Made by a program: the position numbers and the translations under genes | Assembly (NCBI GenBank): GCA_012514615.1 | Contig: JAAYZY010000214.1 | Span: 1 to 5,022 of the forward strand | DNA from: Chloroflexota bacterium | GTDB lineage: Bacteria; Chloroflexota; Anaerolineae; DTPP01 | Direction of reading: 5' to 3' | DNA length: 5,022 nt | Notes under the pieces: model-generated | What the model was told of the DNA's origin: nothing | The model's database searches: none | Seen by the model: the letters and a program-made list of their open reading frames with translations, nothing else | In this document: one piece after another, positions 1-5,022 of the stretch | How the letters are laid out: every line of letters starts with the position of its first letter | How positions within the stretch are numbered: position 1 is the stretch's first letter

Positions 1-915
1 CCGGCCTTCGTCCACGCCGGGCCGTTTGCCAACATCGCCCAAGGCAACTCATCCATCATCGCCGACCGTGTCGCCCTCAAGCTGGTCCACGACGGCTATG
101 TGGTCACCGAGTCGGGTTTCGGCGCCGACTGCGGTATGGAGAAGTTCTTCGACATCAAGTGCCGCCTGTCTGGCTTGGTGCCCAACTGCGTGGTGATCGT
201 CTGCACCGTGCGGGCCCTGAAGATGCACGGCGGCGGTCCCAAGGTCGTCCCCGGTCGTCCGCTGGACGCCGCCTACAAGGAAGAGAACCTCGGCCTTCTG
301 AAGAAGGGCCTGCCCAACCTCACGCAGCACATCGAGAACGCCCGCAAGTTCGGCATCCCGGTGGTGGTGGCAGTGAACCGCTTCATCACCGACACGGAGA
401 AGGAAGTGGAGCTCATCCGTGAAGCCGCGGTGGCTGCGGGGGCCGAAGACGCCGTGATCAGCGAGGTCTGGGGGCGAGGCGGCGCCGGCGGCGCGGCCCT
501 GGCCGAGGCGGTGGTCAAGGCCTGCGAGAAACCGTCGGACTTCCGCCTGCTCTACCCCGACGACTACTCCATCAAACAGAAGATCGAGACGGTGGCCAAG
601 GAGGTCTACCGCGCCGACGGCGTGGACTACAGCGCCGCCGCCGAGGCCAAGATCAAGCGCTACACCGAAGCCGGTTTCGACATGCTGCCCATGTGCATGG
701 CCAAGACGCACCTTTCGTTCACCCACGACCCCACCCTGAAGGGCGCGCCGCGGGGCTGGCGGCTGCCGATCCGCGACATCCGCGCCTCTGTGGGCGCCGG
801 GTTCCTCTACCCGCTGTGTGGCGACATGCGCACCATGCCCGGTTTGCCCTCTCGGCCCGCGTTCGTTGATGTGGACGTGGACCTGGAGACAGGCAAGATC
901 GTGGGCCTGTTCTAG
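1..915 (+). CDS. fhs: Formate-tetrahydrofolate ligase, C-terminal part (5' end outside window)
   Basis: Catalyses ATP-dependent formylation of tetrahydrofolate to 10-formyl-THF, a cytoplasmic step of the methyl branch of the Wood-Ljungdahl pathway. The frame is open from base 1 to the TAG at 913-915 and gives 304 residues; the family is about 555-630 long, so the N-terminal half with the ATP-binding P-loop is off the left edge. Visible family blocks are [14 protein letters not shown] (from residue 5), [17 protein letters not shown] (nt 118-168), the [10 protein letters not shown] block, [18 protein letters not shown], and [20 protein letters not shown] followed by MPGLPSRP. From memory, the [17 protein letters not shown] and terminal GLF features match the synthase domain of eukaryotic C1-THF synthase (MTHFD1) better than Moorella Fhs. 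One oddity is Gln (codon 40-42) where I recall His in the FANIAHG motif. The downstream genes belong to the same pathway. The family assignment is very secure; the subtype is inferred. Confidence 0.97.
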   Translation, partial: PAFVHAGPFANIAQGNSSIIADRVALKLVHDGYVVTESGFGADCGMEKFFDIKCRLSGLVPNCVVIVCTVRALKMHGGGPKVVPGRPLDAAYKEENLGLLKKGLPNLTQHIENARKFGIPVVVAVNRFITDTEKEVELIREAAVAAGAEDAVISEVWGRGGAGGAALAEAVVKACEKPSDFRLLYPDDYSIKQKIETVAKEVYRADGVDYSAAAEAKIKRYTEAGFDMLPMCMAKTHLSFTHDPTLKGAPRGWRLPIRDIRASVGAGFLYPLCGDMRTMPGLPSRPAFVDVDVDLETGKIVGLF

Positions 916-923
916 ACCCTAAC

Positions 924-966
924 GCCCGGTGGGGCGGCGGCGCAGCGCCGCTGCCCCACAGCGGGC
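924..966 (+). terminator. Strong GC-rich hairpin just downstream of fhs, no U-tract
   Basis: Beginning 8 bases after the fhs stop, 929-943 pairs with 945-959, including one G-U pair (G936/T952). With a three-base loop this gives a 14-bp stem. It can extend outward through GCCCG 924-928 with CGGGC 962-966, across a two-base bulge (960-961). The stability and position suggest transcription termination or 3'-end protection of the fhs message. The following bases are not T-rich, so it is not a canonical intrinsic terminator; it may act as a partial terminator, as an mRNA stabiliser, or together with Rho. The stem is seen directly; the role is inferred. Confidence 0.5.
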
Positions 967-987
967 CAACAGACTCCGAAGTTCACC

Positions 988-1041
988 GTAGCCGTCTTCG
1001 TACCCCAAACCTGCCCGGGGTGCTGCGCCGAAGACGACTGC
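988..1041 (+). promoter_or_regulatory. Compound stem-loop in the spacer upstream of the HMA-like gene
   Basis: A perfect 8-bp inverted repeat, CGTCTTCG (993-1000) with CGAAGACG (1029-1036), continues outward after a C-A mismatch through 988-991 with 1038-1041 (one G-T pair). Inside it, 1001-1006 pairs with 1017-1022 (ACCCC with GGGGT plus a wobble), leaving a ten-base loop and a six-base bulge at 1023-1028. This could be a structured leader RNA element or a processing site. No known riboswitch signature was recognised. The pairing is visible; any regulatory function is inference. Confidence 0.35.
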
Positions 1042-1160
1042 AGCCATCCCCACCCATCGTAGCATCCTACGCACCGCTGCCACAACCACCTCTCATCGCA
1101 GTCACCATCCTCCTCACAGTGTCTTGAGTTCCGGTTCTTACCAACGATTTTCTCAACCTT
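1041..1160 (+). promoter_or_regulatory. C-rich, G-poor leader tract with a small hairpin (possible Rho-utilisation-like region)
   Basis: Over 1041-1120 the + strand is about half C (39 of 80 bases) and only about 11% G (9 of 80), unlike the flanking genes. The tract is mostly unstructured apart from a perfect 5-bp hairpin, CGTAG (1058-1062) with CTACG (1067-1071) and a CATC loop. An untranslated C-over-G bubble downstream of a stop codon is the composition expected of a Rho loading site. It could instead be a low-structure leader that keeps the following ribosome site accessible. I see no convincing -35/-10 promoter in it. The function is a guess from composition. Confidence 0.25.
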
Positions 1161-1163
1161 TAC

Positions 1164-1172
1164 AGGAGGTGA
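1164..1172 (+). promoter_or_regulatory. Shine-Dalgarno of the HMA-like gene
   Basis: AGGAGGTGA is a near-full complement of the 16S rRNA 3' end and lies six bases before the ATG at 1179. It fixes the start of the small gene and predicts strong translation initiation; it is the longest of the three ribosome sites in the window. Confidence 0.9.
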
Positions 1173-1178
1173 AGCGGC

Positions 1179-1511
1179 ATGGAGCAAATCGTACTGGAAC
1201 TGCCCGCGATGTACGCCGACCACCACGTGCTGGCGGTCCGCAGGGCGCTACAGAGCGTGAAGGGCGTGGACGAAGTCGTCGCCAGCGCCATGGAGCAGCG
1301 CGTGTGGATCCGCTTCGACCCGGCCCAGGCCACTGCCCCAGCGCTGACCGAAGCCCTGGAAGCCGCGGGCTACCCGGTTGGGCAGCCGCCCGAGCTCATC
1401 CTCATCGAGCCGGCCATCAACGATGGCTCGGCCTGGTACCAGATGGAGCCGCGCTACACGGAGACCAACGTCGCTGACCTGAAGATGTCGGGCGACTTCC
1501 GCAAGTACTAG
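1179..1511 (+). CDS. Small cysteine-free HMA-like (ferredoxin-fold) protein, function unknown
   Basis: A 110-residue soluble protein with no signal peptide or membrane segment. Residues 1-76 fit the beta-alpha-beta-beta-alpha-beta order of heavy-metal-associated domains: strand 3-8, helix 14-27 (HHVLAVRRALQSV), the GVDEV turn and strand 29-36, strand 40-47, helix 52-63, then AGYPV and a last strand near 72-77. The loop that carries MxCxxC in CopZ/Atx1-type metallochaperones reads M11-Y-A-D-H-H16, so the two cysteines are Ala13 and His16, and the whole protein has no cysteine. An acidic and aromatic tail (about 78-110, with W86, Y87, Y93, F107, Y110) follows the domain. It sits 55 bases before CODH and is probably co-transcribed with it. 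A role in nickel handling, enzyme assembly or regulation is possible from context only; it may equally be a non-metal ferredoxin-fold adaptor. The ORF is supported by its Shine-Dalgarno. The fold is moderately sure and the function unknown. Confidence 0.6.
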   Translation: MEQIVLELPAMYADHHVLAVRRALQSVKGVDEVVASAMEQRVWIRFDPAQATAPALTEALEAAGYPVGQPPELILIEPAINDGSAWYQMEPRYTETNVADLKMSGDFRKY

Positions 1512-1553
1512 CGACTTCATCCCGCCAGGGCAACACGCTCGCGACGCCGCGAC

Positions 1554-1560
1554 GGAGGAG
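1554..1560 (+). promoter_or_regulatory. Shine-Dalgarno of the CODH gene
   Basis: GGAGGAG lies six bases before the ATG at 1567. It supports this start, which also places the first cluster cysteine at residue 39, the same place as in Carboxydothermus CODH-II. Confidence 0.9.
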
Positions 1561-1566
1561 TGTAGA

Positions 1567-3558
1567 ATGGCATCGAATGGCAAGGTGAAATCGATCGATC
1601 CGGCAGCGATTGAGATGCTGGAGATCGCTGAGGCGAGGGGGATCGAGACAGCGTTCAGCCGCGCCGACGACAGCAAGGCCTGCCCGGTGGGGGCCACGGG
1701 TGCCTGCTGCAAGATGTGCGCTATGGGCCCATGTCGCTTGGTGGGCAAGACCAAGGTGGGCCTGTGCGGGGCCACCCTGGCCACTGTGGCCGCCCGCAAC
1801 TTCGCCCGCATGGTGGCGGCAGGCGCTTCCGCCCACTCGGACCATGGCCGCGACTTGGCGTTCACCCTCATCGCCGTGGCCAAGGGTGAAGGCCAAGGCT
1901 ATCGCCTGCGGGATGTGACCAAGCTCCATGCCGTGGCTGACTACATGGGCATCGCCACGCAGGGGCGCACCACGGAGGAGGTCGCCTTGGACGTGGGCAC
2001 CAAGGCCCTGGAGCAGTTTGGCCAGCAGAGTGGCGCAGTGATCTACACCCAGCGGGCCACCCCCACGCGACAGAAGCTCTGGCGCGAAGGGCGGCTGCTG
2101 CCCCGAGGCATCGACCGCGAAGTGGTAGAGATCATGCACCGCACCCACATGGGCGTGGACATGGACGCGGAGAACATTCTGGACCACTGCCTGCGAGCCT
2201 CCCTTGGCGACGGCTGGGGCGGGTCCATGCTGGCCACCGACATCTCGGACATCCTCTTCGGCACGCCTGCCCCGCTGCGGTCCCAGGCGAACCTGGGGGT
2301 GCTGAAGGACGACGAGGTCAACCTCATCGTCCATGGGCACGAGCCGACCCTCTCAGAGATGATCGTCGCGGCAGCCCAAGACCCGGAGATGATCGAGTAT
2401 GCCCGCAGCAAGGGCGCCAAAGGGATCAACCTGGCAGGGATCTGCTGCACATCCAACGAAGTGCTCATGCGCCACGGCATCCCTCCGGCGGGCAACTTCC
2501 TGCATCAGGAGCTGGCCATCGTCACCGGCGCGGTGGAAGCGATGATCGTCGACGTGCAGTGCATCATGCAAGCCCTGGCGCCGCTAGCCAAGCAGTACCA
2601 CACCGAGCTCATCACCACCTCCCCCAAGGCCAAGATCACCGGCGCCACCCACCTGGAGTTCGACGAGCACCGGGCCTTGGACTGCGCCAAGGAGATCGTG
2701 CGTCGGGCTGTGGACAACTACCCCAAGCGGGGCGAGGTGCACATCCCCAGCTTCAAGGAGAACCTGGTGGCCGGCTTCTCCCACGAGTACATCGCCTACA
2801 TGCAGGGCGGCTACTACCGCGGTTCGTTCCGTCCCCTCAACGACGCCATCGTCCAGGGGCGCATCCGCGGCGCCGCGGCCATCGTCGGCTGCAATAACGC
2901 CCGCGTCACCCACGACGACCCCACCATCACCATCGCCCGGGAGCTCATCGCCCAGGACGTGTTGGTGGTAGTGACTGGCTGCGCCGCCCACGCCGCCGGC
3001 AAGCACGGGCTGTTGGCCCCGGAGACCATGGCCCATGCTGGCCCCGGTCTGCGGGAGGTGTGCGAAGCCATCGGCGTGCCGCCGATCCTGCACCTGGGCT
3101 CCTGCGTCGACAACAGCCGCATCCTCACCGTCCTCACCCAGATGGCCACCGAAGGCGGCTTGGGTGAAGACATCGATGACCTGCCCGCGGTGGGCATCTG
3201 CCCCGAATGGATGTCGGAGAAGGCCATCTCCATCGGCACCTACTGCGCCGCCTCTGGGGCCTACGTCCTCTTCGGCGTCCACTCGCCGGTGGAGGCCAGC
3301 GAAGAGGTCACCCGCCTGATCGGCGAGGGCTGGGAGGCCAAGGTCGGCGGACAGATGGAGTTCGAGCCCGACACCCAGAAGATCATCCAGAAGACCCTCG
3401 CGCACATCGACGCCAAGCGCGCCGCGCTGGGTCTGGCGGAGTACGATCCGAAGCGCTTCGGCCGCAGCGGCGACCAACCTCTGCAGGACTACTTCGCCGT
3501 GCCGGCGGAGCAGCGCAGCCTGTACAGCCGCAAAGCGCAGGTCGCCAGCGGCGATTGA
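1567..3558 (+). CDS. acsA: Anaerobic Ni-Fe-S carbon monoxide dehydrogenase catalytic subunit
   Basis: Interconverts CO2 and CO; with AcsB it supplies CO for acetyl-CoA synthesis. At 663 residues it is full length for the CooS/AcsA family. The N-terminal helical part has C39 and C47 (inter-subunit D-cluster, CX7C spacing as in the [4Fe-4S] type) and C48, C51, C56, C67 (B-cluster), in the motif GACCKMCAMGPCR. H90 and H93 (AHSDHG) correspond to the proton-path histidines. Putative C-cluster ligands, placed by comparison with CODH-II (H261, C295, C333, C446, C476, C526), are H258 (VHGHEP), C294 (GICCTSNE), C332 (VDVQC), C442 (GCNNAR), C472 (TGCAAHAAGK) and C513 (LGSCVDNSR). K552 in PEWMSEKA matches the catalytic lysine K563. 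No key residue is missing, so it should be active. The segment C472-C513 is about nine residues shorter than in CODH-II. The acsB neighbour argues for the ACS-partnered enzyme (acsA) rather than a lone CooS; the symbol rests on that context. Confidence 0.95.
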   Translation: MASNGKVKSIDPAAIEMLEIAEARGIETAFSRADDSKACPVGATGACCKMCAMGPCRLVGKTKVGLCGATLATVAARNFARMVAAGASAHSDHGRDLAFTLIAVAKGEGQGYRLRDVTKLHAVADYMGIATQGRTTEEVALDVGTKALEQFGQQSGAVIYTQRATPTRQKLWREGRLLPRGIDREVVEIMHRTHMGVDMDAENILDHCLRASLGDGWGGSMLATDISDILFGTPAPLRSQANLGVLKDDEVNLIVHGHEPTLSEMIVAAAQDPEMIEYARSKGAKGINLAGICCTSNEVLMRHGIPPAGNFLHQELAIVTGAVEAMIVDVQCIMQALAPLAKQYHTELITTSPKAKITGATHLEFDEHRALDCAKEIVRRAVDNYPKRGEVHIPSFKENLVAGFSHEYIAYMQGGYYRGSFRPLNDAIVQGRIRGAAAIVGCNNARVTHDDPTITIARELIAQDVLVVVTGCAAHAAGKHGLLAPETMAHAGPGLREVCEAIGVPPILHLGSCVDNSRILTVLTQMATEGGLGEDIDDLPAVGICPEWMSEKAISIGTYCAASGAYVLFGVHSPVEASEEVTRLIGEGWEAKVGGQMEFEPDTQKIIQKTLAHIDAKRAALGLAEYDPKRFGRSGDQPLQDYFAVPAEQRSLYSRKAQVASGD

Positions 3559-3605
3559 CGCCCCTGGCCATCGTCAAGACCTTTGGCCTTGGCAGACGAG
3601 CGACT

Positions 3606-3612
3606 GAAGGAG
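3606..3612 (+). promoter_or_regulatory. Shine-Dalgarno of acsB
   Basis: GAAGGAG sits seven bases before the ATG at 3620, within the 61-base spacer after the CODH stop (3556-3558). It decides the acsB start in this frame, as opposed to the ATG at 3583 in another frame. No terminator is visible in the spacer, which is consistent with co-transcription of acsA and acsB. Confidence 0.85.
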
Positions 3613-3619
3613 AGGTTCC

Positions 3620-5022
3620 ATGTCACGATACATCGCCACTCGAGCCCTGCGCGGGGCGAACCTGATCGTCCGCGAAGCAGATCAGATGCTGGAGCAGGCT
3701 ATCGCCGAGCTGGGTCCAGACACGCCGGTGGCCTTCACCAACACCGCCTACTACCTCCCCACCGTTCTGGGCTTCACCGGCCGGGAGGTCTCCACCTTGG
3801 GGCAGTTGCGCCCCGTGGTACAGCACGCCAAAGGCATGCTGCACCCCCTGCCCACGACGGCCCACTGGCTGCCCTACCTGGGCGAGACGCTGGACGCTGG
3901 CGTGGCCACGCTGCTGGCCGAAGAGGCCATCGAAGCGGTCCGCTTCGCCCGCCAGCTGCAGCCGGAACCGATCCCTGGCCTGCAGCTCACCGGCACCAGC
4001 TTCACCAGCCCGGACTTCAACGGGGCAGGCAACGGGGGCGGCGCCAACGGCCCTATCGACGACATCCAACTGCGCGCCTGGGGCATCCAGTTGGTGGACG
4101 GCCGCATGCCCGGCTTCGCCGCCATCATCGGGGCGGCCAAGAGCAACGAGGTGGCTGTGGAGATCGTGCGGCAGCTGCAGCAGCGCAACATCCTCATCTT
4201 CCTCTCGGGCAACGTCAACGGCCGCAGCATCATCCACCAGTTGATGGAAGAAGGTGTGGAGATGGGCTACGACACCTACATCGTCCCCTTCGGCACCAAC
4301 ACCATCTCGGCCATCTACGCGCTGGGCTTCGCCACCCGCAGCGCCCTGACCTTCGGCGGGATGAAAGGCGGGCAGGCCCGGGATATCCTACTCTACAACA
4401 AGTACCGCGTCTTCGCCTTCGCCTTGGCCCTGGGCGAAGTGGACGACCTCAAGTACGCCACCGCCGCCGGCGCCATCAGCTACGGCTTCCCGGTCATCGC
4501 CGACACGGTGATCCCGGAGATTCGCCCCACCGGCGTCACCCAGTACGAGCACGTGATCTCCATGCCGTTCGACGACATCGAAGGAGCCAACGACCTGGAG
4601 CGGGCCCGCCGCCTGGTGCAGCGCTCCATTGAGGTGCGCGGCGTCAAGATCAAGGTGACCGACGTGCCCATCCCGGTGCCTTACGGGTCGGCCTTCGAGG
4701 GCGAGCGGGTGCGTCGGGCAGACATGCGAGTCGAGTTCGGCGGCAAGAACTCCCGCTGCTTCGAATACCTGCGCATGGCCGACATGGACGCTGTGGAAGA
4801 CCACAAGATCCAGATTGTGGGCCCCACCTTCGACGAGGTGGAAGACGGCGGCTACATGGACCTGGGTATCCTGGTGGAGGTGGCCGGGCGCAAGATGCAG
4901 GAGGACTTCGAGCCGGTGCTGGAGCGGCAGATGCACTACTTCGTCAACGGAGCCTCCGGCATCCAACATATCGGGCAGCGCGACATCACCTGGATCCGCA
5001 TCAGCAAGAGCGCCACGGAGAG
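3620..5022 (+). CDS. acsB: CO-methylating acetyl-CoA synthase, N-terminal two thirds (3' end outside window)
   Basis: Condenses CO from CODH, a methyl group from the corrinoid protein and CoA into acetyl-CoA. The frame is open from ATG 3620 to the window edge: 467 residues of the usual 700-730. Recognisable blocks are NTAYYLPTVLGFTG (41-54) and WGIQLVDGRMPGFAAIIGAA (154-173) in domain 1; FGGMKGGQARDILLYNK (245-261), FAFALALGEVDD (265-276) and AGAISYGFPVIADT (283-296) toward its end; and PYGSAFEGERVRRADMRVEF (354-373), GRKMQEDFEPVLERQ (423-437) and GQRDITWIRISK (452-463) in domain 2. The N-terminal CODH-binding domain marks the bacterial type, as opposed to archaeal CdhC. In Moorella AcsB the A-cluster cysteines start at about residue 506, so the active site is beyond the right edge and cannot be judged. 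A Gly/Asn-rich stretch at about 134-144 appears to be an insertion relative to Moorella. Identity is very secure. Confidence 0.97.
   Translation, partial: MSRYIATRALRGANLIVREADQMLEQAIAELGPDTPVAFTNTAYYLPTVLGFTGREVSTLGQLRPVVQHAKGMLHPLPTTAHWLPYLGETLDAGVATLLAEEAIEAVRFARQLQPEPIPGLQLTGTSFTSPDFNGAGNGGGANGPIDDIQLRAWGIQLVDGRMPGFAAIIGAAKSNEVAVEIVRQLQQRNILIFLSGNVNGRSIIHQLMEEGVEMGYDTYIVPFGTNTISAIYALGFATRSALTFGGMKGGQARDILLYNKYRVFAFALALGEVDDLKYATAAGAISYGFPVIADTVIPEIRPTGVTQYEHVISMPFDDIEGANDLERARRLVQRSIEVRGVKIKVTDVPIPVPYGSAFEGERVRRADMRVEFGGKNSRCFEYLRMADMDAVEDHKIQIVGPTFDEVEDGGYMDLGILVEVAGRKMQEDFEPVLERQMHYFVNGASGIQHIGQRDITWIRISKSATE

Noticed and set aside
1124..1152. Possible sigma-70 promoter: TTGAGT with a hexamer 17 bases downstream
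   Set aside because: The -10 position reads ATTTTC, which barely matches TATAAT. I cannot support a promoter here.
916..1178. Cobalamin, THF or Ni/Co riboswitch upstream of the acs genes
   Set aside because: These would make biological sense, but I find no B12-box-like GCCACTG or other family-specific conserved core; only generic stems are visible.
1124..1477. Alternative + strand ORF overlapping the HMA-like gene
   Set aside because: It has no good ribosome site and an Arg/Gly-rich off-frame composition. The frame from 1179 has AGGAGGTGA at ideal spacing and a coherent fold pattern.
1179..1511. Calling the small protein a CopZ-type copper chaperone
   Set aside because: The defining MxCxxC is absent and the protein has no cysteine, so a copper-chaperone label would be unsupported.
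1492..1518. Direct repeat GCGACTTC at 1492-1499 and 1511-1518 around the end of the HMA-like gene
   Set aside because: Eight bases, two copies, one inside coding sequence; no third copy or operator symmetry, so probably chance.
1417..2340. Long - strand open frames opposite CODH (also 2584-3477) and opposite acsB (3623-4237, 4388-4969)
   Set aside because: These are antisense shadows of GC-rich genes, with compositions full of His, Val, Gly, Ala and Asp, no recognisable motifs, and conserved enzymes on the other strand.
3566..3588. Inverted repeat GGCCA/TGGCC between the CODH stop and acsB
   Set aside because: Only five pairs with a 13-base loop and no T-tract; expected by chance at this GC content.
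3583..4632. Long + strand open frame starting at 3583, overlapping acsB in another frame
   Set aside because: Its translation is a low-complexity mix of Arg, His, Gly and Pro typical of an off-frame read of GC-rich coding DNA. The frame from 3620 gives a clear AcsB with its own Shine-Dalgarno.
1..5022. Mobile element, CRISPR array, tRNA/rRNA or defence system
   Set aside because: No terminal repeats, transposase or integrase motifs, regularly spaced repeats or RNA gene signatures were seen; the window is metabolic genes plus one regulatory-looking spacer.

Overview
The window is a GC-rich stretch of bacterial chromosome carrying four genes, all on the + strand, that belong to the Wood-Ljungdahl (reductive acetyl-CoA) pathway. 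In order they are: the 3' part of formate-tetrahydrofolate ligase (fhs, open at the left edge); a small cysteine-free protein with a heavy-metal-associated (HMA)-like fold; a complete Ni-Fe-S carbon monoxide dehydrogenase (acsA/cooS); and the 5' two thirds of the bacterial CO-methylating acetyl-CoA synthase (acsB, open at the right edge).

Layout. Positions 1-915 encode the last 304 residues of Fhs. Positions 916-1178 are a 263-base non-coding spacer. It holds a strong GC-rich hairpin just after the fhs stop, a second compound stem-loop, a small third hairpin, and then a C-rich, G-poor tract leading to a near-perfect Shine-Dalgarno. Positions 1179-1511 encode the small HMA-like protein, 1567-3558 the CODH and 3620-5022 AcsB. 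The last three genes are separated by only 55 and 61 bases, and each has a clear ribosome binding site, so they look like one transcription unit. Whether fhs is read through into them depends on the 916-1178 spacer.

How the genes work together. Fhs activates formate as 10-formyl-THF on the methyl branch. CODH reduces CO2 to CO at its C-cluster, and AcsB joins CO, the methyl group and CoA into acetyl-CoA at its A-cluster. The small gene lies directly upstream of the nickel enzymes, which makes a metal-related or assembly role tempting, but this is unproven because the protein lacks the CxxC metal site of its fold family.

Organism. An anaerobic bacterium that is an acetogen or otherwise uses the Wood-Ljungdahl pathway. 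AcsB has the long bacterial form (with an N-terminal CODH-binding domain) rather than the archaeal CdhC form. Fhs resembles the C1-THF-synthase (MTHFD1-like) type more than the classical Moorella type, and the AcsB sequence recalls that of Dehalococcoidia. High GC plus these affinities fit Chloroflexota or another non-Firmicutes lineage, at low confidence. The enzymes are known families. The least explained items are the small HMA-like gene and the structured spacer before it.
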